DNA of 64,000 bases from Myxococcota bacterium (GTDB taxonomy: Bacteria > Myxococcota > JAJVIH01), in NCBI GenBank assembly GCA_022072125.1, contig JAJVIH010000006.1, forward strand, positions 26,879 through 90,878, in the 5' to 3' direction. Shown here in pieces: positions 45,168 through 55,621 of the stretch. The position numbers were made by a program, and so were the translations under genes. A model generated the notes under the pieces. It saw nothing but the letters and a program-made list of their open reading frames with translations, did no database searches and was not told the DNA's origin. Every line of letters starts with the position of its first letter. Position 1 is the stretch's first letter.

Positions 45168-45893
45168 GTGAGCAGCCAGTTCACGCCAGCCGAGGTTTTG
45201 ACAGGCGTTTTCCGCATGAGCGGGGTCAAGGGCGCCAATGTCTGGGTATGGGATTTCCAATGGGGCTGCGTGCTGATTGATTCGGGCGTACCCAGACAGC
45301 AAAGCGCGATTCTCGCCAACCTGCAAGCCATGGGCCGCACGCCGGATCACGTCAAGGCGATGTGTTGCACGCACCGTCACCTGGACCACTGCGGCTCCTT
45401 CGCGGCGCTGCAACAGGTGGTGCGCGCGCCGCTCATCGCCCATTCCTGGGACGCCCCCGCCATTGAAGGCCGGGAGCCCCTGACCAGCGCCGCGCCCGGG
45501 AATCCGCTGAAGGAACTGGTGGACTCGCTCATCCGCTTCAGCGACAACACAGTGTTTGGATATGTCCCCGCACGCGTGGACGCGCCGGTCCACGGCGGCG
45601 AACGCCTGCCGGACACCCACGAACTGGAGGTCATTCATTGTCCGGGCCATACGCCCGGCTCCGTATGTTATTTCCAGCGGGCGCGCGGCGTCCTTTTCGC
45701 GGGGGACGTGCTGTCGCAGCGGCACGGACGATTGAGGCCGCCCCGTTCCATCTTCACCATGAACAGGGAGCAGGCGCTGGAATCATTGCGCCCGCTGGCG
45801 GAATTGCCGATCACCGCCGTGTTGACGGCCCATGGCGGCCCGGTGGCGGAGCATCCCGCGCGCCAAATCGCCGCCATCCTCCGGGAGGGTTAG
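45168..45893 (+). CDS. MBL-fold metallo-hydrolase (GTG start)
   Basis: 241 aa. Zinc-binding motif THRHLDHCG (H69, H71, D73, H74), then IHCPGHTPGSVCYF (third His) and FAGDVLSQRHG (bridging Asp). It is a metallo-beta-lactamase-fold hydrolase; substrates of relatives include glutathione thioesters, lactones and nucleic acids. The start is GTG at 45168 with AAGGGA eight bases upstream; the nearby ATG at 45160 runs into a stop after three codons. It has no signal peptide, so it is cytosolic. Confidence 0.9.
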   Translation: MSSQFTPAEVLTGVFRMSGVKGANVWVWDFQWGCVLIDSGVPRQQSAILANLQAMGRTPDHVKAMCCTHRHLDHCGSFAALQQVVRAPLIAHSWDAPAIEGREPLTSAAPGNPLKELVDSLIRFSDNTVFGYVPARVDAPVHGGERLPDTHELEVIHCPGHTPGSVCYFQRARGVLFAGDVLSQRHGRLRPPRSIFTMNREQALESLRPLAELPITAVLTAHGGPVAEHPARQIAAILREG

Positions 45894-45980
45894 CCGGAAG
45901 CGGACCCATTCCGGGTTGTCCCAAAGCCCAACCGGTTCAATTGCGCGACGCGGCGGAATCGGGTGTTTGAATGGCCGGGA

Positions 45981-46754
45981 TCAGGCCGCCAGCGATTGGG
46001 CGGCGTTGGCGATGGCGAGGAAGGAATCGGCAGTCAGGCTCGCTCCGCCCACCAGCGCGCCATCCACGTCAGTCTGGGACAGCAACTCGCGGGCGTTATC
46101 CGGTTTCACGCTGCCGCCATACAGGATGCGCGCCGCATCGGCCGGCGCGGCGCCCCATATCCGGCTCAATTCGTTCCGGATGGCGGCGTGAACTTCCTGC
46201 GCCTGTGTGGGGGCGGCGTTGCGGCCCGTGCCAATCGCCCACACGGGCTCATAGGCGATGACCACGCCGGCGTCTCCCGCCACGCCGTCCAGTCCTTCGC
46301 GCAACTGGCCCAGCACGATGTCGAGGGTTTTTCCAGCGTCCCGCTCCGCCAGGGTTTCTCCAATGCACACGATGGGAACCAGCCCCGCCGCCAGCGCGGC
46401 TTTGGTCTTCCGGTTCACGCCTGAATTGGTCTCGGCGAAATACTGGCGGCGTTCCGAATGGCCGATAATGACCATGGAGCATCCCGCCGCCCTGAGCATG
46501 GGCGCGGATACTTCTCCGGTGAAAGCGCCCTGGGTTTCCCAATGGCAGTTCTGAGCCGCCACGCCGATGGCGGATCCCGCAAGGGCGTCCGCCACCGCGC
46601 CAATGGAGACAAACACCGGCGCCACGGCCAGTTCGACGGCGCCCAATCCGCGCGCGCCATCGGCGACGCCGCGCGCCAGCGCCCGCGATTCCGCCGGAGT
46701 CTTGTACATCTTCCAGTTGCCCGCGATCAGCGGTTTTCTTGTGGAGGGCTTCAT
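45981..46754 (-). CDS. tpiA: Triosephosphate isomerase
   Basis: 257 aa, standard size. Catalytic residues sit in AGNWKMYK (Lys 15), IIGHSERRQ (His) and [11 protein letters not shown] (Glu), with the phosphate-binding loop YGGSVKPDN near the end. It interconverts dihydroxyacetone phosphate and glyceraldehyde-3-phosphate. The start overlaps the pgk stop as ATGA. It is the last gene of gap-pgk-tpiA. Confidence 0.97.
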   Translation of the reverse strand: MKPSTRKPLIAGNWKMYKTPAESRALARGVADGARGLGAVELAVAPVFVSIGAVADALAGSAIGVAAQNCHWETQGAFTGEVSAPMLRAAGCSMVIIGHSERRQYFAETNSGVNRKTKAALAAGLVPIVCIGETLAERDAGKTLDIVLGQLREGLDGVAGDAGVVIAYEPVWAIGTGRNAAPTQAQEVHAAIRNELSRIWGAAPADAARILYGGSVKPDNARELLSQTDVDGALVGGASLTADSFLAIANAAQSLAA

Positions 46755-47935
46755 TCGGTATCCAGCGCCTTGACGCCCGGCAGCACCAGGCCTTCCGCCA
46801 TTTCCAGCGAGGCGCCGCCGCCGGTGGAGATATGGGTGATCTGATCCGCCACTCCCGCCAGGTTGACCGCCGCGACCGAGTCGCCGCCGCCGGCAATGCT
46901 GACCGCCTTGCTATTGGCGATCGCGCGCGCCAGCGCGATGGTTCCGGCGGCGTATTCGGTGATCTCGAACAGGCCCACCGGTCCGTTCCAGAAGATGCAT
47001 CCGGCGTTCTCCAGCGCGCTGATAAAGAGTTTGCGGGTTTCCGGGCCGATATCCAGCGCCATTTCGGCGTCGCTGAATTCGCCGTTGCGCACCACCCAGT
47101 TGGGCTGGCTGTGCTCCGGCTTTTCCGCGACCACGTGATCCACCGGCAACAGGATTTTTTTCTTGAGTTGGAACGCCTCGGCCAGGATCTGGCGGGCGAT
47201 GGTCAGGGCGTCTTCCTCATACCGCGAGGCGCCCAGGTTTTCGCGCTGGGCCTTGAGGAAGGTCAGCCCCATGACGCCGCCCACGCACAACACATCGGCG
47301 GAGTGCAGCAGGTTGCGGATCACGCCGATTTTGTCCGATACCTTGGCGCCGCCCAGGATCACCACGAAAGGGTGGGGCGGATTGCGCAGCACCCCGCCCA
47401 GGTATTCCACCTCGCGCAGCATCAGGAAGCCCGCGGCCTTTTCCTTGACCAGGCCCACCATCCCCTCGGTGGAGGCGTGGGCGCGGTGGGCTGTGCCGAA
47501 GGCGTCATTCACGTAGACGTCGCAGAGGTCGGCCAGTTGCTGGGCGAAGCGCGGATGGTTCTTTTCCTCTTCCGGGTGGAAGCGCAGGTTCTCCAGCAGC
47601 AGAACCTGGCCGGAAGCAAGCCCCGAGACCGCGCGGGTGACGTCCGGTCCCACGCAGTCCGCCGCGAATTGCACCGGGCGTTCCAGCAATGACTCCAGCC
47701 GTTTGGCCACCGGGGCCAGCGAGTATTTGGGTTCCGGTCCGCCCTTGGGACGCCCCAGGTGGGAGGCGAGGATCACCTTCGCTCCCTTGTCCAGCGCGTA
47801 ACGGATGGTGGGCAGGGCGGCGCGGATGCGGGTGTCGTCGGTGACCATGCCCTTTTCCAGCGGCACGTTGAAGTCCACCCGGATGAATACCCGCTTGCCG
47901 TTCAGTTCCAGTTGCTCGATGGATTTGATGGCCAT
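46751..47935 (-). CDS. pgk: Phosphoglycerate kinase
   Basis: 394 aa from ATG 47935; a longer open frame upstream overlaps gap and is not needed. [15 protein letters not shown] is the substrate-binding N-terminal motif, [11 protein letters not shown] follows, and [16 protein letters not shown] plus [13 protein letters not shown] (nucleotide and hinge region) mark the C-terminal lobe. It makes ATP from 1,3-bisphosphoglycerate. It starts 19 bases after gap and is coupled to tpiA. Confidence 0.97.
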   Translation of the reverse strand: MAIKSIEQLELNGKRVFIRVDFNVPLEKGMVTDDTRIRAALPTIRYALDKGAKVILASHLGRPKGGPEPKYSLAPVAKRLESLLERPVQFAADCVGPDVTRAVSGLASGQVLLLENLRFHPEEEKNHPRFAQQLADLCDVYVNDAFGTAHRAHASTEGMVGLVKEKAAGFLMLREVEYLGGVLRNPPHPFVVILGGAKVSDKIGVIRNLLHSADVLCVGGVMGLTFLKAQRENLGASRYEEDALTIARQILAEAFQLKKKILLPVDHVVAEKPEHSQPNWVVRNGEFSDAEMALDIGPETRKLFISALENAGCIFWNGPVGLFEITEYAAGTIALARAIANSKAVSIAGGGDSVAAVNLAGVADQITHISTGGGASLEMAEGLVLPGVKALDTE

Positions 47936-47954
47936 GGCGAAGTCCCGGAAAGAA

Positions 47955-48950
47955 TCACACGCGGCGGGCCAGTTTGAGCATCTGATGGGTGAAGCCCCAT
48001 TCGTTGTCATACCAGGACAGCACCTTGACCAGTTTGCCGCCCATGACGTTGGTGCTCAGGCCATCCACATTGCTGGGAACCGGGTGGTGGTTGAAGTCGG
48101 AGGACACCAGCGGCTCCTCGTAAAAGTCGAGAATGCCCTTGAGGGCGCCCTGGGAGGCTTCCTTGAAGGCAGCGTTGACTTCTTCGATGGTGACGGTCTT
48201 TTCCACTTCCGCCACCAGGTCCACCAGCGACACATTGGCGGTGGGAACGCGCACGGCGATGCCGTCCATTTTGCCCTTGAGGGCGGGCAGCACGAGACCA
48301 ACGGCCTTCGCGGCGCCGGTGGTGGTGGGAATCATGTTCTGGGCGGCGGCGCGGGCGCGGCGCGGATCTTCGTGTTGCAGGTCGAGAATGCGCTGATCAT
48401 TGGTGTACGAATGCACCGTGGTCATGAATCCCTTGAGAATATTGAACTTCTCCAGCAGCACCTTGGCGACCGGGGCCAGGCAATTGGTGGTGCAGGAAGC
48501 ATTGGACACCACATGATGTTCCGCGAGGTTGTAGTTTTCATCGTTGATGCCGACCACGAAGGTGGGAACATCCTTGTCCTTCGCGGGGGCGCTGATGATG
48601 ACCTTGCGGGCGCCGGCCTGCAGGTGCGCCGAGGCTTTTTCGCGCGAGGTGAAGCGGCCCGTGCATTCCAGGATCACATCCACGCCCAGTTCCTTCCAGG
48701 GCAGTTTGGATGGATCGGTCTCGGCGCAGATGCGCACGGTTTTGCCGTTGACCAGCAGGTGATTGTCCTTCAACTCCACGGAGCCAGGGAAACGGCCATG
48801 CACCGAATCGTATTTCAGCAGGTAAGCGTTGATCTCCGGTTTGGCGATGTCATTGACGGCGACTACTTCCAGATCGTTTGACTCCGCGGCGGCGCGCAGC
48901 GCGCAGCGTCCGATACGTCCGAATCCATTGATGGCGATACGCTTGGCCAT
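47955..48950 (-). CDS. gap: Glyceraldehyde-3-phosphate dehydrogenase
   Basis: 331 aa. NAD fold at the N-terminus ([16 protein letters not shown]), the Asp in [11 protein letters not shown] that favours NAD over NADP, catalytic Cys 153 in [12 protein letters not shown], and the S-loop ([14 protein letters not shown]). A good ribosome site (AGGAG) precedes the start. It is the first gene of gap-pgk-tpiA; a GC-rich hairpin at 48991-49008 lies in its leader and parS lies 260 bases upstream. Confidence 0.97.
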   Translation of the reverse strand: MAKRIAINGFGRIGRCALRAAAESNDLEVVAVNDIAKPEINAYLLKYDSVHGRFPGSVELKDNHLLVNGKTVRICAETDPSKLPWKELGVDVILECTGRFTSREKASAHLQAGARKVIISAPAKDKDVPTFVVGINDENYNLAEHHVVSNASCTTNCLAPVAKVLLEKFNILKGFMTTVHSYTNDQRILDLQHEDPRRARAAAQNMIPTTTGAAKAVGLVLPALKGKMDGIAVRVPTANVSLVDLVAEVEKTVTIEEVNAAFKEASQGALKGILDFYEEPLVSSDFNHHPVPSNVDGLSTNVMGGKLVKVLSWYDNEWGFTHQMLKLARRV

Positions 48951-48990
48951 GATGCAACTCCTGAAATAATGAGGATAATCGTTGAAAACA

Positions 48991-49008
48991 GACCGCCAGA
49001 CGGCGGTC
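48991..49008 (-). promoter_or_regulatory. Leader hairpin of gap and possible extended -10 promoter
   Basis: GACCGCC (48991-48997) and GGCGGTC (49002-49008) form a perfect 7-bp stem over four bases. Just upstream on the minus strand TGGCATAAT (plus 49010-49018) resembles an extended -10 box, which would put the hairpin at the very 5' end of the mRNA. The hairpin may stabilise the glycolytic message. No clear -35 box was found. Confidence 0.4.
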
Positions 49009-49210
49009 CATTATGCCACTGGCTCCGGCCGGGCGGCTGTGACTTAACTCAAACCGTGCGTTATCTCAATGCGGGCTCCGCCGGACGATCCTGACCCCGC
49101 CGCGCGTGTTTCAGGCCGGGAACCGTCTTCCCCGGGCTCCTAGCGCGGGGGCTGCGGCTGTCCCCTCCGCGGGGCGAGCGGCGCCTGGCGCGCCACCCCC
49201 GGTGGAGAAA

Positions 49211-49226
49211 TGTTTCACGTGAAACA
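49211..49226. other. parS chromosome-partition site
   Basis: TGTTTCACGTGAAACA is an exact copy of the 16-bp ParB-binding palindrome known from Bacillus and many other phyla. It stands between gap and a TolB-like gene, in a non-coding stretch (48951-49315). No parA or parB gene is in the window. A chance exact match is very unlikely, so this stretch is probably bound by ParB and lies in the origin-proximal region of the chromosome. Confidence 0.9.
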
Positions 49227-49315
49227 TTGTTCAGTAAGCCGGGCGATGCGAGGAATCCCCGGCGCGGGAACGGATTTTTGCGCGCCCGGAAACCGGAAGG
49301 AGCCGGAAAAATGGC

Positions 49316-50164
49316 TTATTTTCCGGGTAGTTTCTCCACCAGAACGCCCGCATACACCCGCCCCCCGGAATCCCAGGCGAGGGTTTTGCCGTCGGGCGAA
49401 ATGGCCGGACGCATCTCCAGTTCCCTGGGGGTATTGGTGATGCGCAGCCGTCCAAAGCGGTTGATGTCGAAAAGGTATAGATCGGACGCCAGTATATTGT
49501 GGCCGTCATCGTCGGAAACATCGAAGATGACGCGGCTGCTGTCCGGCGTCCAGACGCCATTGGAGCCTTTGCCCAACCCCATGCGCGCGCCGGTTTCGAT
49601 ATGGTAGACATGAAGGCCGGTGGCCAGACCATTGAACAGGATTTTTTTGCCGTCCGGAGAAAACACCGGAGCAAAATAGCGGTCTTCCCCCTGGGTGATG
49701 CGTTTGGTCTGGCCATCCCGGGTGGTGACAAATACCGCGTCGTCAATGGTTTTCACCCGCACGCCGGAGGGGTGGACCTCTTCGTCGGCGGTGAAGCTGG
49801 TGCGGGTCCGTCCGCCGGTCAGGCTGGCCTCCATGACGACAGGTTGGTTGCCCAGGGTGGTGCTGTAGAACACCTTCATGCCGTCCGCCGAGAAACGCGG
49901 ACGGTATCCCGCGCGAAAATCCCCCGTCAGTTCACGAAGGGCGCCGCCCTTTGCGGGCACGAGAAACAGCCCCGTGTACTGATCCTGAGTCACCGCCAGT
50001 TCCAGGCCGTTGGGCGACCAGACAGGGCCCATGAAGGATTTTCCTTCCGGCGTCAGCGGGCGGATGTTTTTCAACTCAAATACCGGTTTCGCCGCGGGGC
50101 TTTGTGCGCCCGCTGCGGCGCCGGAAATGGTGAACACAATGACAAGGGCGGTGGGCAAACGCAT
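49316..50164 (-). CDS. Secreted TolB-like WD40/PD40 beta-propeller protein
   Basis: 282 aa with a cleavable signal peptide (LVIVFTISGAAAGAQS). Repeated TolB/PD40 motifs: GPVWSPNGLELAVT, RPRFSADGMKVFYST, APVFSPDGKKILFNG, NGVWTPDSSRVIFDV and RPAISPDGKTLAWD. These form a small six-bladed propeller, a scaffold seen in TolB and in peptidase or sensor proteins. The periplasmic location is inferred. It is isolated between parS and rho, divergent from rho; the 381-base space upstream holds the rho promoter and leader. Confidence 0.85.
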   Translation of the reverse strand: MRLPTALVIVFTISGAAAGAQSPAAKPVFELKNIRPLTPEGKSFMGPVWSPNGLELAVTQDQYTGLFLVPAKGGALRELTGDFRAGYRPRFSADGMKVFYSTTLGNQPVVMEASLTGGRTRTSFTADEEVHPSGVRVKTIDDAVFVTTRDGQTKRITQGEDRYFAPVFSPDGKKILFNGLATGLHVYHIETGARMGLGKGSNGVWTPDSSRVIFDVSDDDGHNILASDLYLFDINRFGRLRITNTPRELEMRPAISPDGKTLAWDSGGRVYAGVLVEKLPGK

Positions 50165-50335
50165 GGGGCGCTCCTGTGATGACCGCTGGATTGTAGGTGC
50201 AGGGCCAAGTGATGGTCAACAGGTCCCGCGTGGAACCCAGGCGTCAAGCGGCCCGCGCTTCCCGGTGAGCCTGTTCAGAACCCGTTTTTGAGGGCCGGGA
50301 AAGGGAAACCCGGCTGAACCAGTCACATCCAATGC

Positions 50336-50363
50336 TTGACAAGTCCGAAAGCTTGGTTACTAT
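50336..50363 (+). promoter_or_regulatory. Sigma-70-type promoter of rho
   Basis: TTGACA (50336-50341), sixteen bases, then TACTAT (50358-50363). Transcription would start near 50370, giving a leader of about 175 bases before the rho ATG. Confidence 0.6.
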
Positions 50364-50456
50364 CAATCATAAGCTGACGATCCGCGTTGGGATGAATGGA
50401 TGCTCTCCGATCCCCCATCAATCGGTTCATGTTGGCGGATTCACAAACAACTGAGT

Positions 50457-50492
50457 GAAACTGATCTGACCGCTTTGTCAGAGTTTCGTTTT
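50457..50492 (+). terminator. Hairpin with T-tract in the rho leader (attenuator-like)
   Basis: TCTGAC (50465-50470) and GTCAGA (50477-50482) with a 6-base loop; the outer pair GAAAC (50457-50461) and GTTTC (50483-50487) extends the stem past a TGA bulge. GTTTTCCC follows. Rho genes are often autoregulated in the leader, which makes an attenuator credible. Confidence 0.5.
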
Positions 50493-50545
50493 CCCACCTG
50501 AAGGCCGTTTCTTACGTCCTACACACCACAAGGCGAACTGCACCC

Positions 50546-51979
50546 ATGCGACGCAAACCCGTATCCGCTCCCGCCCCGGCTCCCGAAATCACTGACGAAT
50601 CCCCCGTGCCCCCCGAACTGGAGGCGCCCGCCCCGGAAGAAAAACCGCGCCGGGCGGCCCGCGCCAAGCCCGTCGAGATCGAGGAAGAGGAGGAATATGT
50701 CCCCCCCGCCCCGGCCGATGGCGGGAATATCCTGAATCTCAAAGACCTCAAGCACATGAAGATCGCCGACCTGATGCGGAAGGCGAGAGACATGGGCATC
50801 GAAAACGCCTCCAGTTTGCGCCGCCAGGAACTGATCTTCGGCATGCTGGAAAAGCAGACCGAACAGCATGGCGTCATCTATGGCGAAGGCGTGCTGGAGA
50901 TTCTGACCGACGGTTTCGGCTTCCTGCGCGCGCCGGACTACAACTACCTGCCCGGCCCCGACGATATTTACGTCAGCCCGTCGCAGATTCGCCGGTTCAA
51001 CCTGCGCACCGGCGATACGGTTTCCGGGCAGATCCGTCCTCCGAAGGAGTCGGAGCGCTACTTCGCCATGCTCAAGGTGGAGAAGGTCAATTACGAAGAT
51101 CCGGATGTCGCCCGCGAGAAGATTCTGTTCGACAACCTCACGCCGCTGTATCCGCAGGAAAGGCTGCGTCTGGAATATGATCCCAAGAACTTCACCACCC
51201 GCATCATTGATTTGCTGACGCCCATCGGCAAGGGACAGCGCTGTCTGATCGTCGCGCCGCCGCGCACCGGCAAAACCGTGATGTTGCAGAACATCGCCAA
51301 CGCCATCAGCCACAACCATCCGGAGATTTTCCTGATTGTTCTGCTGATTGACGAGCGCCCGGAAGAAGTCACGGACATGGAGCGCAACGTGAAAGGCGAG
51401 GTCATCAGCTCCACCTTTGACGAGCCGGCCAGCCGCCACGTGGCGGTGGCGGAAATGGTCATTGAAAAGGCCAAGCGGCTGGTCGAGCACAAGCGCGATG
51501 TCGTGATTCTGCTCGACTCCATCACCCGCCTGGCGCGCGCCTACAACACGGTTGTTCCGCCGTCCGGCAAGATTCTTTCCGGCGGCGTGGACTCCAACGC
51601 GCTGCACAAGCCCAAGCGCTTCTTCGGCGCCGCGCGCAATATCGAGGAGGGCGGCAGCCTCACCATCATCGCCACCTCGCTGATTGATACCGGATCGCGC
51701 ATGGACGAAGTGATCTTCGAGGAGTTCAAGGGCACCGGCAATTCGGAAATGCACCTTGATCGCAAACTCATGGAGAAGCGCATCTTCCCGTGTTTGGATG
51801 TGAATAAGTCCGGCACCCGCAAGGAAGAACTGCTGCTCGACGAGACCGTGCTCAACCGCATGTGGATTCTGCGCCAGCTTCTCCATCCGCTGAACGCCGT
51901 GGATACGATGGAGTTCATGCTGGAGAAGCTGAAACGCAATACCACCAACGCCGACTTCATCAAATCCATGTCCGCGTAA
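50546..51979 (+). CDS. rho: Transcription termination factor Rho
   Basis: 477 aa, hexameric RNA-dependent helicase. After an unusual acidic/Pro/Ala-rich N-terminal stretch (1-60) comes the Rho N domain ([22 protein letters not shown]), the cold-shock-like RNA-binding domain ([37 protein letters not shown]) and the ATPase: Walker A APPRTGKT (237-244), [13 protein letters not shown], and [11 protein letters not shown]. The C-terminus [10 protein letters not shown] is also typical. It has its own promoter and leader hairpin. The following moxR gene starts 12 bases after the stop. Confidence 0.97.
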   Translation: MRRKPVSAPAPAPEITDESPVPPELEAPAPEEKPRRAARAKPVEIEEEEEYVPPAPADGGNILNLKDLKHMKIADLMRKARDMGIENASSLRRQELIFGMLEKQTEQHGVIYGEGVLEILTDGFGFLRAPDYNYLPGPDDIYVSPSQIRRFNLRTGDTVSGQIRPPKESERYFAMLKVEKVNYEDPDVAREKILFDNLTPLYPQERLRLEYDPKNFTTRIIDLLTPIGKGQRCLIVAPPRTGKTVMLQNIANAISHNHPEIFLIVLLIDERPEEVTDMERNVKGEVISSTFDEPASRHVAVAEMVIEKAKRLVEHKRDVVILLDSITRLARAYNTVVPPSGKILSGGVDSNALHKPKRFFGAARNIEEGGSLTIIATSLIDTGSRMDEVIFEEFKGTGNSEMHLDRKLMEKRIFPCLDVNKSGTRKEELLLDETVLNRMWILRQLLHPLNAVDTMEFMLEKLKRNTTNADFIKSMSA

Positions 51980-51991
51980 CCGGAGCGCCGT

Positions 51992-52917
<926 letters not shown>

Positions 52918-52921
<4 letters not shown>

Positions 52922-54030
52922 ACGTCCCGGCCCCGGATGCGTTTCATCTCCCGGGGCCGCGGCCGGCTCTTCGCAATCCCCGCGCAAGTCTTGTGCTGGG
53001 CGTGCTTTTGCTCGTCTCCATTCCGGTCTTCGCCGCCGCGCGAAAATCCGCCGTTCCGGAAGCCGGCGCCGCGCTGGGCCTGTTTGCTTCCGATCCCGCT
53101 TATGACTACTCGGAGATGATCCGGGAGATTGAAAGCCACGGCTTCGATGAAGTCACCCTGGTGGTCCGTTATTGCATGAATGAGGGACGTCACATCCGGG
53201 CATGTCCGGGAACTCCGGATGAAAAAGCCATCCGGAAATGGGCGCGGGAAATCCGGCGCCGAGGCATGGCGGTGACGCTGTTTCCCCTGCTGGTTCTGGA
53301 AGACGGAACGGGGCGGCCTTCCTGGCGCGGCGGCCTCAAACCGGAACGTCCGGAGGAGTTCTGGACCCGATACACCCATCATCTTTCCCGGATGGCCGGC
53401 CTGGCCCGGGGCGTCCGCGCCCGGGCGCTGATCATTGGCAGCGAAATGGTTTCGCTGGAAGGCGCCGCTGGACAGTGGCGAAGCGCCGCCAGGCTGGTCC
53501 GGCGCCGGTTCGCGGGCGAACTTATCTATTCCGCCAACTGGGATCATGTGGAGCCCATTGAGTTTTGGGACGCCATGGATGTGCTGGGGGTCTCGGCCTA
53601 TTTTCCGCTGGCGGAGCAGGGGGACGCACCCTCCCTGGAGCGCTTGACCGGAAGGTGGCGGACCATTTTCCGGCGGCTGGAACATCAGGCGGCGGCGGCG
53701 GGAAAACCCCTGGAGATTACCGAAACCGGTTGCCCCGCGCGCGCCAACGGATTGTGGAAGCCCTGGGCGGAAGATCATGCGGCGGCGGTGGATTTGTCCG
53801 TTCAGCACGCTTGCTTGGAGTCGTTGTTCGCGGCGTTGCCTGACGCAGCCGGCGTCCGCCGGGTGACCCTGTGGAACTGGTTTGGCGCGGGCGGCGTGGG
53901 CGATGGCGGGTATACGCCGCGTGGAAAAGCCGTGATGGAGGTGATCAGGCGGGGTCTGCTGAACCTGAAGCGAATCCGCGAAGCGCGTGCGCCGTTGAAA
54001 GCCGGAAAGCCGGTTCAGCCCGCTCCGTAG
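52918..54030 (+). CDS. Exported GH113-like TIM-barrel glycoside hydrolase
   Basis: 370 aa from ATG 52918, translationally coupled to moxR. Residues 23-41 form a signal or anchor (RASLVLGVLLLVSIPVFAA). The barrel follows the GH113-type layout: YSEMIREIESHGFDEVTLVVRY, TPDEKAIRKWAREIRRRGMAVTLFPLLVLED, ARALIIGSEMVS (acid/base Glu region), YSANWDHVEPIEFWDAMDVLGVSAYFPL, and ITETGCPA (nucleophile Glu region). Both candidate catalytic Glu are present. Family assignment is by pattern; the sugar is unknown. Its 3' end overlaps the convergent cdsA by 16 bases. Confidence 0.8.
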
Positions 54031-54854
54031 GACGCGCCGGCGGCGTATGTCACGTAGTAGAAAATCAGCGGACCGCAGTAGAGCAGGGCGTCAATGCGAT
54101 CCAGCATGCCGCCGTGGCCGGGCATGATGCCGCCCGAGTCCTTGACCGAACAGGCGCGTTTGAACAGGCTTTCAATCAGGTCGCCCGCCTGCCCAATCGC
54201 CGACGCCAGCACGGCCATGACCAGCAGGTGGATGACCGGCAAGGAGGGCATGAAGAAATACCAGAACCCCAGGCTGCACAACGTGGCGAAGGCGAGTCCG
54301 CCGAAGGCGCCTTCCCAGGTCTTGTTGGGGCTGACCTCCGGATAGAGCTTGTGTTTTCCAATCGCCTTGCCGGTGAAATACGCCCCGGTATCGGTTCCCC
54401 AGGACGCGGCGAAGGCGAACATGACCAGGCCAAAACCGATGTTCTCGCCGTTGAACTCCAGTTGCCGCATCTGGTGCAGCCGCGACAGCATGAAAGAGGT
54501 ATAGAACGCCCCGTAGAACAGCAAACCCAGCTTTTCCGGCGCGCGCGCGATGGGTTGGGGACGCATCAGCACGGTGAGCGACACCCCGGCGAAGAGCAGG
54601 AACAGCACCAGCATTTGCGCGGGCTCGCCATCGCGCATCAGATAGAAAGCCGCCGACGCCAGCGCGGTCGCGGCCATGCCCACGCCGCGCCAGAAGGCCG
54701 CATCCCCGTCCTGGAAGACGATGCGGAAAAACTCGAATGACACCAGCATCGTCACCAAAACGGCGAGTCCGCCGAAATACCATCCGCCCTGCCACAACAG
54801 CCAGATGGCGATGGGCAATATGGCGAGCGCGGAAACGATGCGCTTGAGCAACAT
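54015..54854 (-). CDS. cdsA: Phosphatidate cytidylyltransferase (CDP-diglyceride synthase)
   Basis: 279 aa integral membrane protein, about eight helices. It makes CDP-diacylglycerol from phosphatidic acid and CTP. The family signature is complete: SWGTDTGAYFTGKAIGKHKLYPEVSPNKTWEGAFGG and DLIESLFKRACSVKDSGGIMPGHGGMLDRIDALL (shortened in part). It starts 23 bases after frr. In many bacteria uppS lies between frr and cdsA; it is absent here. Confidence 0.96.
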   Translation of the reverse strand: MLLKRIVSALAILPIAIWLLWQGGWYFGGLAVLVTMLVSFEFFRIVFQDGDAAFWRGVGMAATALASAAFYLMRDGEPAQMLVLFLLFAGVSLTVLMRPQPIARAPEKLGLLFYGAFYTSFMLSRLHQMRQLEFNGENIGFGLVMFAFAASWGTDTGAYFTGKAIGKHKLYPEVSPNKTWEGAFGGLAFATLCSLGFWYFFMPSLPVIHLLVMAVLASAIGQAGDLIESLFKRACSVKDSGGIMPGHGGMLDRIDALLYCGPLIFYYVTYAAGASYGAG

Positions 54855-54877
54855 CCGGTCAGGAAGATGGAGCCGCG

Positions 54878-55435
54878 TCAGACTTCCATCAATTCGGCCT
54901 GTTTTTTCTTGAACAGATCATCGAGTTTTTTGGTGTACTCGTCGAGGACCTTCTGCACCCTCTCGGTATCGCGCTTGAGGTCGTCCTCCGTCATGGCGCC
55001 GTCCTTCTGGAGCTTCTTGAGGTCTTCGTTGATGTCGCGGCGCGCATTTCGCATGGCCACCTTGCAGTCTTCCTCGGCTTTCTTGAGTTGCTTGACCAGG
55101 TCTTTGCGGCGGTCCTCGGTCATGGGAGGAATGACCAGCCGGATCTGTTCACCGTCGTTCACCGGTTGGATGCCCAGTTCGGATTTCTGCAGCGTCTTCT
55201 CGATATCCGCCAGCGCCGCCTTGTCCCACGGCTTGATGGTGATGGTGCGCGGATCGGCGATATGCAGGGCCGCCATCTGGTTCAGCGGAGTGGAGGTTCC
55301 ATAGTAATCCACGCGGATGTGATCGAGCATGGCCGTGTTGGCGCGCCCCGTGCGGAACTTCCCGGACTCGCGTTTGAAGGCGTCTATCGCTTCATCCAGC
55401 CGGGTTTTGTATTTGTTGTGTTCCTGCTGTGACAT
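54878..55435 (-). CDS. frr: Ribosome-recycling factor
   Basis: 185 aa from ATG 55435. It splits post-termination ribosomes together with EF-G. The family layout is complete: helical domain I (FKRESGKFRTGRANTAMLDHIRVDYYGTSTPLNQMA), small beta domain (ADPRTITIKPWDKAALADIEKTL) and IPPMTEDRRKDLVKQLKKAEEDCKVAMRNARRD. It precedes cdsA on the same strand; pyrH, usually upstream, is not seen (bioF is divergent on the other side). Confidence 0.97.
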   Translation of the reverse strand: MSQQEHNKYKTRLDEAIDAFKRESGKFRTGRANTAMLDHIRVDYYGTSTPLNQMAALHIADPRTITIKPWDKAALADIEKTLQKSELGIQPVNDGEQIRLVIPPMTEDRRKDLVKQLKKAEEDCKVAMRNARRDINEDLKKLQKDGAMTEDDLKRDTERVQKVLDEYTKKLDDLFKKKQAELMEV

Positions 55436-55621
55436 GGCCTCTGCTCCTTGGGATTGTCCGTGTTGAAACGGGCAGGACCATAGCCAAAGTCCGCGCGGCT
55501 GGGCAAGCCGCAGGGGCCATCCGCCGCCGCGCCACGAAAATCTCCGGGTTGAAGCCGCGCAAAGTCTTTCATCCAGGCGCATGCTTGACACCCCGGCGGG
55601 CCCCGCGTTCTATCCGGCGGC

